Origin: Paraburkholderia solitsugae
Lineage (GTDB): Bacteria > Pseudomonadota > Gammaproteobacteria > Burkholderiales > Burkholderiaceae
Direction of reading: 5' to 3'
Length of the DNA: 64,000 nt
Assembly (NCBI RefSeq): GCF_013177695.1
Contig: NZ_WOEY01000110.1
Span: forward strand, 1 to 64,000
Position numbers and translations under genes: made by a program. The notes beneath the pieces were generated by a model. That model had not been told where the DNA came from. It was given only the letters and a program-made list of their open reading frames with translations, and did not search any database. Positions 34,980 through 43,710 of the stretch are shown here, in pieces. Each line of letters begins with the position of its first letter. The first letter of the stretch is position 1.

Positions 34980-36773
34980 TCAGGCAGTCGGCTCCGCCTC
35001 GTGGCCTTCCGTGGCGCCTTCGCTCGCCGGCTCCCGCTTGCGCGCCTCCAGCACATCCCGGAAGCGTAGATACGCACACCGTCCACCGGATTTGGCCGCA
35101 TACATCGCCGCGTCGGCGTTGAGGAGCAGCTCCGCCGCCGTCGCACTATCGTCCGGAAACTGGCTGATGCCGATGCTCGCGCCCACCGTCATGCGTTGTC
35201 CGTCGATCAGCAGCTCTTCGTTCAGCGCGCCCATGATTCGCGAGGCAATCCCCGGTGCGGCCTCCGCGGACCGCGGCCCCTCGATCAACACGATGAACTC
35301 ATCACTGCCGAGACGCGCAGCAACATCTGCCGTGCAGAGCACCTGCTTGAGCCGGCGCGCCACCGCGGCGAGCACCTTGTCGCCAATCGCATGGCCGAAC
35401 TGGTCGTTGATCTGCTTGAAGCGGTCGAGGTCGACGAACAGCACGGCGAGCCCTTCCTCACGCCGCGTCGCTTCCTCGATCGCCGCCTCGAGCTTCTGCA
35501 TGAACAGCATGCGGTTCGGCAGGCCGGTCAGCCCGTCGTGCGTGGCGAGATGCACGAGCTCACGTTGCTTGTTATGCAGCACATCCATTTGCGACTTGAT
35601 TTCCCTGCGCAGACGGTCGAAGCAGCGCGCCAGCACGCCGATCTCGTCGGTACGTTTGAGCGGCAGCGTTTCCATCGCGTGCCCGGCGAACAGATGCGTG
35701 GCCGCGTACGCCAGAATGTGCAAAGGCTTGGTCAGCGCACGCGCAAACAGAATCGCAAGGAACAGCGCCAACACACTGAAGATCACGACCATGCGAACGA
35801 TTCTGACACCCAACTGGTTGGCGCCGGACAAGACATGATCGAGCGGCTTGCCGAGGCCGAGCACGATAAAACGGTTGCCCGCGGACGCGCCGAACGGTCT
35901 GCGCACGAAAGCAAGCACCTGACCGGCCGCCTGCCGCGGCCGCACGAGTCCATTCAGCAGAATTTCGCTTTCTGACTGATCGAAGAGCGGCTTGGTGGCG
36001 CCAAAGCTGTCCTGCATCAGAACGCGGCGGCCCTTGTCGAAGCCGAACGTTTTCGAGGCATCCGGATGGACCAGGAAATCGCCCCATTCGTTGGCGAGAT
36101 AGACCTGATAGTCGCTCGGCAAATCGCTCTGCAAGCGTTTGAGCAGATCGTCCAGATCGACGTCGATAATCACGACGCCCACCACGGCGCCACTCGCGTC
36201 CGCCACGGGTGTGCCGAGCCGCAATGTCGGTTTGCCCTCGGCGGCATGCGTACCGTACTCGTGATTCACCGAAATCGGCGAGGTATAAATGCGCCCGGGC
36301 GAGAACGCCAGCGTGTCGAACACATACGCGAACTGGCCTTTTTCCTGCAAGCTGTTCCCTTCGACCCGCACCAGACCGTCCGCATCGCGGTCGAAACGAA
36401 TCAGTTCGAGTCCGTAGTGCTTGCGGGTAATCAAGCGGATTTGCAGGTACTCGGGGTGGTGAACCATGAAGCTGGCATACACCTGCGCCAGTTGTTCGCG
36501 CGGCGCATTCGCGCCAATGCCGTTGTCGGTCTGTGCGATATCCGCCGAAGACGGCATGCTCGCGAGCACCTGCGCATCTGCGCCGACATCGTCGATCGCC
36601 CCGGAAACGCGCTGGCCCAGCAGCTCCGTTGAAGTCAGCAGGCTGCGTTCGGCTTCGCTCACCAGCATCGTACGGTTGGCACGATACGCGTAATAACCCG
36701 TCGCGCCGGACGCGAGCACGCCGATGCACGCAAACAGAATCGATAGCTTGAATGTCAGGCCGGGGCGCATCAT
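34980..36773 (-). CDS. Membrane Cache-HAMP-GGDEF diguanylate cyclase
   Basis: 597 aa from ATG 36773, with GGAG eight bases ahead and a TGATG overlap with the upstream gene. TM helix at about 8-28, a periplasmic double-Cache sensor (about 30-320), TM at about 324-346, HAMP (347-400) and a GGDEF domain (410-575). The active-site motif reads GSDEF (489-493), a variant of GGDEF that keeps the Asp-Glu pair. The inhibitory I-site Arg is replaced (CTAD), so product feedback is probably lost. No EAL domain. It is coupled to a PotD-like binding protein that may feed it a ligand signal. Confidence 0.87.
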   Translation of the reverse strand: MMRPGLTFKLSILFACIGVLASGATGYYAYRANRTMLVSEAERSLLTSTELLGQRVSGAIDDVGADAQVLASMPSSADIAQTDNGIGANAPREQLAQVYASFMVHHPEYLQIRLITRKHYGLELIRFDRDADGLVRVEGNSLQEKGQFAYVFDTLAFSPGRIYTSPISVNHEYGTHAAEGKPTLRLGTPVADASGAVVGVVIIDVDLDDLLKRLQSDLPSDYQVYLANEWGDFLVHPDASKTFGFDKGRRVLMQDSFGATKPLFDQSESEILLNGLVRPRQAAGQVLAFVRRPFGASAGNRFIVLGLGKPLDHVLSGANQLGVRIVRMVVIFSVLALFLAILFARALTKPLHILAYAATHLFAGHAMETLPLKRTDEIGVLARCFDRLRREIKSQMDVLHNKQRELVHLATHDGLTGLPNRMLFMQKLEAAIEEATRREEGLAVLFVDLDRFKQINDQFGHAIGDKVLAAVARRLKQVLCTADVAARLGSDEFIVLIEGPRSAEAAPGIASRIMGALNEELLIDGQRMTVGASIGISQFPDDSATAAELLLNADAAMYAAKSGGRCAYLRFRDVLEARKREPASEGATEGHEAEPTA

Positions 36774-37921
36774 CAGAAAAGCTCCGACCTGTCGCCGGAC
36801 ACGATTCTGTTCCACAGTTCTTCGCGCCGCTGAATATCTTCCACCGGGCCGATCCAGACGATGTGCCCGTTGTCGCTGTTTTCCGCCGGCGCCGTCAACG
36901 TGTTGGCAAGCCCCTGGCGTTGCGTCAACAACGCACTGACGTCCGGTTCGAGCATGTAATTGATCCATGCAAGCGCGAGCGCGCGATCCTTGGCGGAACG
37001 CGTCATCGACCAGCAGTCCAGCCACGCGAGCGCCCCCTCGTCGGGAATCACGTAGCCCACGTCGGCGCCGGCACGGCGCAACGATTCAACCTGCTGAGTG
37101 CCATAGTTACCGAACATCAAGGCAACTTTATGCTGGATGAAGAACGCGGTCGCTTCTTCCGGCAGCGTGTAATAGGTCAGCAGGTTGCGGCGCAGATCGA
37201 CGAGCTTGTGAGCGACTATGCGCATCTGCCGGGCGTCGAGCTGGAAAGGATGGGGGTATCCCAGCGCCAACGCGGTGAACGAAAAATTATGTTGGGCGCT
37301 ATTGAAGTCAAGAACCTTGCCACGGTAACGCGGGTTCCACAATTCGCGCATCGAGCGCGGCGCAACGGCAAACTGCTTGCGGTCATAGATCAGCCCCATC
37401 GACGAATACGTGAATGGAATGGCGTACACCTTGCCTGCCGAGGTCAGCCCTTCGATCGACGACAGCGCCTGAAACCGTGGCAACTGCTTTTTCGTATTCG
37501 GCAAACGGGTCAGATCGAGCGGCGCCAGCAGATTCGCGCGGGTATAGCGCTCGATTTCAGCCGTATTGGCAGCGAGCACATCGAACGGTGGCGTACCCTG
37601 GGCATGCATCTGCGCCCATAGCGCCTCGTCGGAATCGACTAATGTGACTTCGACCTTCGCGTGATAGCGTGTTTCGAAAGTCTTAACGACGTCGTCGTCC
37701 GCATAACCGGGCCATGCCAATACACGCAGAACTTTGTCGGCGGCCACGACTGGCGCTGACGACAAAAGGCTACAGCATAAAGCGAGATTTATCAGCAGCG
37801 TCAAAAAACCGGAAAATCCGCCGTAGCGCAGCGAATTCGCCCGCACCACAGCGGCTGCAATTCGACACTGGAACGATGGTTTGAAACAGCGCATTTCATC
37901 TGCCATGGAAATCATGTGCAT
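36773..37921 (-). CDS. PotD-like periplasmic binding protein (orphan)
   Basis: About 382 aa; several in-frame starts (GTG 37933, ATG 37921, 37906, 37894) lack a clear ribosome site. A hydrophobic export segment (FLTLLINLALCCSLL) ending near APVVAADK is followed by a spermidine/putrescine-type fold (LRVLAWPGYADDDVVKTFE, then YAIPFTYSSMGLIYD, then LDCWSMTRSAKDRALALAWINYML). No permease or ATPase gene is adjacent. Instead the stop overlaps the diguanylate cyclase start, as in the Vibrio NspS-MbaA pair, suggesting a sensor rather than a transporter. Confidence 0.8.
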   Translation of the reverse strand: MHMISMADEMRCFKPSFQCRIAAAVVRANSLRYGGFSGFLTLLINLALCCSLLSSAPVVAADKVLRVLAWPGYADDDVVKTFETRYHAKVEVTLVDSDEALWAQMHAQGTPPFDVLAANTAEIERYTRANLLAPLDLTRLPNTKKQLPRFQALSSIEGLTSAGKVYAIPFTYSSMGLIYDRKQFAVAPRSMRELWNPRYRGKVLDFNSAQHNFSFTALALGYPHPFQLDARQMRIVAHKLVDLRRNLLTYYTLPEEATAFFIQHKVALMFGNYGTQQVESLRRAGADVGYVIPDEGALAWLDCWSMTRSAKDRALALAWINYMLEPDVSALLTQRQGLANTLTAPAENSDNGHIVWIGPVEDIQRREELWNRIVSGDRSELF

Positions 37922-37933
37922 ATACAACACCAC

Positions 37934-38604
37934 TTAGCAGAAGGCCGTTACGACGAGCGCAGACAGTCGCACGGTGTTTAACCGCGGGCGTAGTGCTCGA
38001 CGACTTTGTTCAGACAGATACCGACGCTACGATGACGAGCGTGCAGAGCCTTGATAATAGCGCCAAGCAAACCATTTTTGGTTACTGCCGCACGTCAATC
38101 GAGAAAAACAGCCTGTCAGCCGCGATTCGACAAACGCGCCGACCGGCATTTAACGGTATTTGACGCGAAATCTTTAACTCATCGTCAGGCATTTGAAACA
38201 AACCTGATCGCCGTAATAACCAGTGTTAATAATGGCATTCTCAATGCTGGATTTGCAGACACAACGCATTACGCGAAGTATTCGGGCAAAATCCCGCTAT
38301 TGGCCAGCTTCATTACGGCGCCATTACGACGTCATTACGCGGCGCCAGGCGGTAGACGAAGGCAACCCAATACGCATTGGCGGCGTGGTCGGATCCCCAC
38401 CACATTCAGGCTCTAGACGCTATCCTCGCGCGCTATCCGGTGTTTCACTAGCTACCCAATCTTTTTGAACTGATAAGCTTTGCGCGCGCTGCTGGCCGCC
38501 CCGGCCGGCAGCTTCAACCCAAGCCTGGTCGTGAGTCGCGCCAGGCGTCCCGCAGCGGCACAACCGCATACGGGAGTATTTGAACTACACCGAGGAGTTA
38601 AACA
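37934..38604. other. Long intergenic region
   Basis: About 670 bp without a convincing gene. The frame at 38051-38416 has no family match or ribosome site. It should hold divergent promoters for the PotD-like operon and the amino-acid binding protein gene, and it carries the 11-bp repeat at 38311-38343. ACCGAGGAG at 38589-38597 is the ribosome site of the next gene. Confidence 0.5.
38311..38343. repeat. 11-bp tandem repeat, three units
   Basis: CATTACGGCGC, CATTACGACGT, CATTACGCGGC, in the long gap upstream of the first amino-acid binding protein. Confidence 0.65.
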
Positions 38605-39387
38605 GTGAAAAAACTGCTAGCGGCTTTGACGGTTGCTCTGCTTGCCACCGTCTCGATTGGCGCACACGCTAAAGATTGGTCGACTATCCGTTTCGGCGTT
38701 GACGCCAGCTACCCTCCGTTTGAGTCCAAGGGCTCGGACGGCAAGCTCGCGGGCTTCGACATCGACCTCGGCAATGAAATCTGCGCGCGCCTGAAGGCCA
38801 AGTGCGTGTGGATCGAAAACGACTTTGACGGCATGATCCCGGCGCTGAAGGCGAAGAAGTTCGACGGCGTGCTGTCGTCGATGTCCATGACGCCGCAACG
38901 CGCTGAACAGATCGCCTTCTCGTCGAAGCTGTTCAACACGCCGACGCGCCTCGTCACGAAGAAGGGTTCGGGCGTCCTGCCGACCGCCGATTCGCTGAAG
39001 GGCAAGGCAGTTGGCGTCGAGCAAGGCACGATCCAGGAAACTTACGCGAAGACGTACTGGGAACCGAAGGGCGCGAAGGTCGTGCCGTATCAGAACCAGG
39101 ACCAGGTCTACGCAGACTTGCTGTCGGGTCGTCTTGACGCATCGCTGCAGGACGCGGTTGAAGCTGAAATTGGCTTCCTGAAGACGCCGCGCGGCGCGGG
39201 CTATGAGTTCGCGGGCAAGGATATCGTCGACGAGAAGATCCTCGGCAACGGCGCGGGCATCGGCATGCGCAAGGAAGACTCCGATCTGAAGGCGAAGGTC
39301 GACAAGGCGATTGCCGACATCATCAAGGACGGTACGTACAAGAAGCTCGAGAAGAAGTACTTCGACTTCGACGTGTACGGCGGCTAA
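38605..39387 (+). CDS. Polar amino-acid ABC transporter binding protein (copy 1)
   Basis: 260 aa with a signal peptide (MKKLLAALTVALLATVSIGAHA). HisJ/ArgT family: FGVDASYPPFESKG, GFDIDLGNEICARL, DGMIPALKAKKFDGVLSSMSMTP. Most residues equal the copy at 43711. GAGGAG precedes its GTG start. No permease genes follow; a strong terminator at 39431-39459 ends the transcript, so it may use the HisQMP-like complex encoded at 44606-46811. Confidence 0.9.
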   Translation: MKKLLAALTVALLATVSIGAHAKDWSTIRFGVDASYPPFESKGSDGKLAGFDIDLGNEICARLKAKCVWIENDFDGMIPALKAKKFDGVLSSMSMTPQRAEQIAFSSKLFNTPTRLVTKKGSGVLPTADSLKGKAVGVEQGTIQETYAKTYWEPKGAKVVPYQNQDQVYADLLSGRLDASLQDAVEAEIGFLKTPRGAGYEFAGKDIVDEKILGNGAGIGMRKEDSDLKAKVDKAIADIIKDGTYKKLEKKYFDFDVYGG

Positions 39388-39430
39388 GCCAGCCACGCGC
39401 GTCTGACGACGCGCTTGCCGGCTTGCAGGC

Positions 39431-39459
39431 AACGGGCTCCGCACCATGCGGAGCCCGTT
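39431..39459 (+). terminator. Rho-independent terminator after binding protein copy 1
   Basis: A perfect 13-bp stem, AACGGGCTCCGCA (39431-39443) with TGCGGAGCCCGTT (39447-39459), three-base loop, then TCGTTTGC. The rest of 39461-39699 shows no gene and should hold the promoter of the deacylase. Confidence 0.85.
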
Positions 39460-39699
39460 TCGTTTGCGGGGCCGCTATGCCGTGCCGCCTCGGCTACGAT
39501 GGGGCCGAACAGGACTGCACATGTGCCGCGCGTCATCCTGACGACGCCGCATAAAGCCACGCGCCGCGTCATATCGGCTAAGATCGTGCGATAGCGGCGC
39601 CGCGAGACAGCCCGCCCATGACCGACCGTGAAACACCCTTTCCTTCTGTAATCAACGACATAGCGCGGCACGGCCCACCTGCCCGCGGATTTGAAAACC

Positions 39700-40815
39700 A
39701 TGCAAACCCAAACCCATCCGCTGATTGCCCCAACGCTCGGCACCGCCCGTAATCTGACGAGTTTTCACTATGGTCCTGGCGGCGGGCAGAAGATTTACAT
39801 CCAGTCGTCGCTGCATGCAGACGAGTTGCCTGGCATGCTGGTCTCGTGGGCGTTGCGCCGCAAGCTCACCGCACTGGAAGCCACCGGCAAGATGCGCGGC
39901 GAAGTCGTGATCGTGCCGGTCGCCAATCCGATCGGCCTGAATCAGCATTTTCTTGGCCATCTGACGGGCCGCTTCGAGACCAACAGCGCGCAGAACTTCA
40001 ACCGCAACTTCTACGAACTGGCGGCGCTGATTCAACCCGGCATCGAAGCGCGTCTGACCGACAACATCGACGCGAACCGCACGGCAATCCGCGCGGCGAT
40101 GCGTGAGGCACTCAACGCACAACAGCCGGCAACCGAACTCGAATCGCAACGTCTGGCGTTGCAAAAGCTCTCGTATGACGCCGATGTCGTACTCGATCTG
40201 CACTGCGACTGGGAAGCCGCGATGCACTTGTACACGAACCCCGATCTGTGGCCGGAAGTCGAGCCGCTCGCCTGCTATCTGGACGCCAAGGCATCGCTGC
40301 TGGCGCTGAATTCGGTGGGCAATCCGTTCGACGAAATCCACAGCTTCTGCTGGTCAGATCTGCGCGGCCGTTACGGCGACCGTTTCCCGATTCCGAACGG
40401 CTCGATCTCGGTCACGATCGAACTGCGCGGTCAACGCGAAGTGTCGTACGAGTACGCCGAGCGCGACGCCCAGGCGATCATCGAGTACCTGACCGCGCGT
40501 GGCGTGATCGACGGCACGCCGGCGCCGCTGCCGGCGCTCGAATTCGCCGCCACGCCTTTGGCCGGCGCCGAGCCGATCGTCGCGCCGATCAGCGGTGTGC
40601 TGGTTTACCGCTGCGAAGTCGGCACCTGGGTCGATGTCGGCCATGAGATCGCCGATATCGTCGATCCGTTGACCGATCGCGTCGTGACGCTGAAGAGCAG
40701 CGTGGCCGGTGTGCTGTACGCGCGGCATTTGACGCGCTTCGCGACGGCGGGGCTGGAATTCGCGCGCATTGCCGGTGCGAAGGCGTTCAGAAGCGGGTCG
40801 TTGCTGAGCAACTAA
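39700..40815 (+). CDS. M14-type succinylglutamate desuccinylase/aspartoacylase-like protein (copy 1)
   Basis: 371 aa from ATG 39700 (matches the start of the second copy). Zinc ligands are visible as His and Glu in SSLHADELPG (about 41-50) and His in VLDLHCDWE; NFNR and the SVTIELRGQ segment carry further active-site residues. A beta-rich C-terminal domain follows (VLVYRCEVGTWVDVGHEIADIVDP). The family removes acyl groups from N-acyl amino acids. Its twin at 46864 ends the amino-acid transporter operon, which suggests both act on an imported N-acylated amino acid. Confidence 0.85.
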   Translation: MQTQTHPLIAPTLGTARNLTSFHYGPGGGQKIYIQSSLHADELPGMLVSWALRRKLTALEATGKMRGEVVIVPVANPIGLNQHFLGHLTGRFETNSAQNFNRNFYELAALIQPGIEARLTDNIDANRTAIRAAMREALNAQQPATELESQRLALQKLSYDADVVLDLHCDWEAAMHLYTNPDLWPEVEPLACYLDAKASLLALNSVGNPFDEIHSFCWSDLRGRYGDRFPIPNGSISVTIELRGQREVSYEYAERDAQAIIEYLTARGVIDGTPAPLPALEFAATPLAGAEPIVAPISGVLVYRCEVGTWVDVGHEIADIVDPLTDRVVTLKSSVAGVLYARHLTRFATAGLEFARIAGAKAFRSGSLLSN

Positions 40816-40834
40816 GCGCTGTTTCCGCAAAGCA

Positions 40835-40861
40835 AATCGCCCGCTATTTCAGCGGGCGATT
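40835..40861. terminator. Bidirectional terminator
   Basis: AATCGCCCGCT at 40835-40845 pairs perfectly with AGCGGGCGATT at 40851-40861. It lies between the convergent stops of the deacylase (40815) and the MetQ-like gene (40896). Confidence 0.8.
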
Positions 40862-40895
40862 GCGTTTACGCGTCTGTTGCGCAAGAACGGAAGAC

Positions 40896-41702
40896 TCAGA
40901 ACGCAGGAATGATCGCGCCTTTGAACTGCGTGTCGATGTACTTGCGCACTTCATCCGATTCATAAGCCGCGACCAGCTTCTTGACCCACGGCTTGTCGCG
41001 ATCCTGCGCACGCACGGCGATCAGATTCGCGTACGGACCTTTGAGGTCTTCGATCGCGATCGCGTCTTTCGTCGGCTGCAAGCCGGCCTTGACCGCGTAG
41101 TCCGTGTTGATCGACGCCGCGTCGAGGTCGCCGAGCGCGCGCGGCAATTGCGCGGCGTCGAGTTCGACCAGCTTGATCTTCTTCGGATTGTCGGCGACGT
41201 CGAGCGGCGTGGCATTGACGCCGTTCGTGCCGACGCCCGGCTTCAGCCTGATCACGCCGTACTTTTGCAACAGCAACAGCGCGCGATTGCCATTCGACGG
41301 ATCGTTCTGGATGCCGACGTTCGCGCCTTCCGGCAAGTCCTTCAGCGACTTGAACGTCTTCGAATAGAAGCCCATCGGCGAAACGTAGGTCAGGCCGACG
41401 TTGACGATCTTGTAGCCGCGCTGCCTGATCTGGCTATCGAGAAACGGCTGGTGTTGGAAACCGTTGGCATCGAGGTCGCCGGCGTCGAGTGCCGCGTTCG
41501 GCTGCACGTAGTCGTTGAATTCGATGACCTTCACATTCAGCCCTTCTCGTGCCGCGACCTTGGTCACGACCGACCAGATCTGCGCGTCCGGGCCGCTCAT
41601 CGTGCCGATCTTGAGTTGTTTATCGTCGGCATGCGCAAACGTTGCCGTCAGCGAAACGGCGGCGATAGCGAGCAGATTCTGGATGATTTTCCGGCGTTGC
41701 AT
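40896..41702 (-). CDS. MetQ/NlpA-family binding protein (orphan)
   Basis: 268 aa from ATG 41702, with GGGGA seven bases ahead; GTG 41714 is an alternative. A Sec signal peptide ending AHA-DD without a lipobox is followed by the NlpA fold (LKIGTMSGPDAQIW, VIEFNDYVQPNAALDAGDLDANGFQH, VGIQNDPSNGNRALLLL). The family binds D/L-methionine and related compounds for MetNI. No metN or metI is adjacent, so its partner is elsewhere. Confidence 0.87.
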   Translation of the reverse strand: MQRRKIIQNLLAIAAVSLTATFAHADDKQLKIGTMSGPDAQIWSVVTKVAAREGLNVKVIEFNDYVQPNAALDAGDLDANGFQHQPFLDSQIRQRGYKIVNVGLTYVSPMGFYSKTFKSLKDLPEGANVGIQNDPSNGNRALLLLQKYGVIRLKPGVGTNGVNATPLDVADNPKKIKLVELDAAQLPRALGDLDAASINTDYAVKAGLQPTKDAIAIEDLKGPYANLIAVRAQDRDKPWVKKLVAAYESDEVRKYIDTQFKGAIIPAF

Positions 41703-41860
41703 GCATTTCCCCACGAGCGGTTTTGATTGATAGGCGCAGATCGTGGCATGCCGCCGCGGCGCCAGAAAACCAATCGTTTTTCACACGCTTATATGCGCGC
41801 TCTGGAAAAAGCTTATGAGCGGCGTGCCTCGCGTGATCTCAACCAGCAAAGCTATGTGAG

Positions 41861-41878
41861 TGTCGCGCCGGCGCGACA
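41861..41878. promoter_or_regulatory. 18-bp perfect palindrome upstream of the porin
   Basis: TGTCGCGCCGGCGCGACA is a perfect palindrome, 123 bp before the porin start and 160 bp before the divergent MetQ-like start. Symmetry and position suggest an operator. It has no T-run, so a terminator is less likely. The rest of 41703-42001 shows only the porin ribosome site. Confidence 0.45.
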
Positions 41879-42001
41879 GATTACAAAAATAACGAAAGCT
41901 GTCACATACCTTACTCTGCGTTCCCTTAAATTTCGGGCCATCGCACGACCTTGCCAAAGAACACGGCGTCGCGATCGCTTAATTTTTAATCGGAGAAAGT
42001 C

Positions 42002-43162
42002 TTGAACAAGAAAGTATTGACCGCCGCTACTCTCGCCGTCTTCGCCAGCGCCGCCCATGCGCAAAGCAGTGTCACGCTGTATGGCCTGATCGATGCCGGT
42101 ATCAGCTACGTGAACAACTCGAAGACCGCTTCCGGTCACGACAGCCTCGTCAAGTACGACGACGGCGTGGCTCAAGGCAGCCGTTGGGGTCTGCGCGGCA
42201 CTGAAGACCTCGGTGGCGGCCTGAAGGCACTGTTCGTGTTGGAAAACGGGTTCAACAGCGGCAACGGCACGCTCGGCCAAGGCGGCGCACTGTTCGGCCG
42301 TCAAGCGTTTGTCGGTCTGTCGCAGAACAACGTTGGTTCGCTGACGTTCGGTCGCCAGTATTCGTTTTCGACGGATTATCTGGGCGGCAACTACTCGACC
42401 GGTGGCCAAACCGTTGCGGGTAACTACGCTTACCACATCAATGACGTCGACCAGCTGACGTCGAGCCGTATCAACAACGCAGTCAAGTTCAGCAGCGCGA
42501 ATTTCGCGGGCCTGACCTTCGGCGCGATGTACGGTTTCTCGAACCAGGCTGGCGCATTCGCTGGCGCACCGGCAACCGGCACAGTCGCAGCACCGGTCGC
42601 AGGTTCGTCGCGCGCGTATAGCCTTGGCGTGAACTACGCGAACGGCCCGTTCGGCGTTGGCGCAGCGTACACGGACATCCGTTACCCGAGCCAGGCAACC
42701 CCGGCATTCTCGACGACCATCGCCAACGTGACGACGGGCAGCGTGCGTGATCTGCGCACGTTCGGCGTCGGCGGCCGTTACTCGATCGGCGCAGCTACGC
42801 TGTGGGCGTTGTACACGAACACGCGCTTCGCTCCGATCACGGGCAGCTCGACCACGTTCGCTGCGTACGAAGCAGGCGCGAAGTACGCATTCACGCCGGC
42901 GCTGACGGCGGGTGCAGGCTACACGTATATGCACCTGAGCGATGCCAACACGGGCCACTGGAGCCAGGCGGACCTGAGCGTCGACTACGCGCTGAGCAAG
43001 CGTACGGACGTGTATGCACTGGGTATCTACCAGCTCGCTTCGGGTCAAGTCGGCAAGGGGAACCTGTCGGCACAGATCGGTTCGAGCACGAGCTACTTCA
43101 ATACGTCGGGCAACGCGGACAACCAACTGGCGTTCCGCGTCGGTATCCGCCACAAGTTCTAA
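42002..43162 (+). CDS. Gram-negative trimeric porin (Burkholderia OpcP/Omp38 type)
   Basis: 386 aa from an unusual TTG start at 42002, supported by CGGAGAAAG seven bases ahead and by the signal peptide MNKKVLTAATLAVFASAAHA. Mature start AQSSVTLYGLIDAG, SRWGLRGTEDLGGGLKALF, GRQAFVGL and the terminal Phe (VGIRHKF) are hallmarks of this 16-strand porin family in the outer membrane. It sits between the two amino-acid binding modules and may be their outer-membrane entry route. Confidence 0.93.
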   Translation: MNKKVLTAATLAVFASAAHAQSSVTLYGLIDAGISYVNNSKTASGHDSLVKYDDGVAQGSRWGLRGTEDLGGGLKALFVLENGFNSGNGTLGQGGALFGRQAFVGLSQNNVGSLTFGRQYSFSTDYLGGNYSTGGQTVAGNYAYHINDVDQLTSSRINNAVKFSSANFAGLTFGAMYGFSNQAGAFAGAPATGTVAAPVAGSSRAYSLGVNYANGPFGVGAAYTDIRYPSQATPAFSTTIANVTTGSVRDLRTFGVGGRYSIGAATLWALYTNTRFAPITGSSTTFAAYEAGAKYAFTPALTAGAGYTYMHLSDANTGHWSQADLSVDYALSKRTDVYALGIYQLASGQVGKGNLSAQIGSSTSYFNTSGNADNQLAFRVGIRHKF

Positions 43163-43176
43163 GCATGTCTTGCAGG

Positions 43177-43196
43177 CAGGGAGCATGCGCTCCCTG
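43177..43196 (+). terminator. Hairpin after the porin gene
   Basis: CAGGGAGC (43177-43184) pairs with GCTCCCTG (43189-43196) around ATGC, 14 bp after the porin stop. Without a T-run it may stabilise the 3' end. Confidence 0.55.
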
Positions 43197-43209
43197 TCTC
43201 AAGGTTCTG

Positions 43210-43239
43210 AAAAACGCCCTGCGGGGCGTTTTTCTTTTG
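43210..43239 (+). terminator. Rho-independent terminator of the porin gene
   Basis: AAAAACGCCC pairs with GGGCGTTTTT across TGCG (43210-43233), then CTTTT. A textbook intrinsic terminator. Confidence 0.9.
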
Positions 43240-43386
43240 GGAGACCGGTTTTCCGGGCACCCGCCAGTCTCCTCGGCCACATCCCCTTTACCGCCCTCTC
43301 CCAGGCCGCACTCGCGGCCTGGGCGCATGCGATCCGGCGTCACCGGAGCATGGCCGTCCGGCCCCATGCAAGTGGATCCCAGCGCC

Positions 43387-43628
43387 ATCTTGTATAGACA
43401 TTAGCGCACGCGTTTCAACGTCTATGGTGTATATACCACCTCGTTGAGCAGCTCACGTTCGGCAAACCAAGCTTGGCCAGTAAGCGCCGAAAACCTACCA
43501 CAGGCTTACATTCCGCCAATAGCATACGAGAAAACCCCAGTTGCTTCGAATAATATTGAGCGGCTATCTTGTATAGACAAGTTGCGCAGTCCAGCGCGTC
43601 ATGTACCCTGAATTCGATACGTCTAGAC
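43387..43628. promoter_or_regulatory. Repeated TTGTATAGACA sites upstream of binding protein copy 2
   Basis: ATCTTGTATAGACA occurs at 43387-43400 and again at 43566-43579. The second copy is part of the near-palindrome TTGTATAGACAA (43569-43580). A related GTCTAGACAA lies near 43620. The T-x-GT...AC-x-A pattern fits GntR/FadR-type operators. No such regulator is adjacent. This otherwise gene-free stretch (43240-43710) is the promoter region of the transporter operon. Confidence 0.45.
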
Positions 43629-43710
43629 AACCTCGATAGATCGAATACCGGATGCAACGGGGGCTCGAACCCCAACACCCGGTGTCACGAAGTCCCTTTC
43701 TGGAGAAGTC

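Noticed and set aside
38051..38416. 121-aa frame in the long intergenic gap
   Set aside because: No ribosome site or family resemblance, and it includes the 11-bp repeat.
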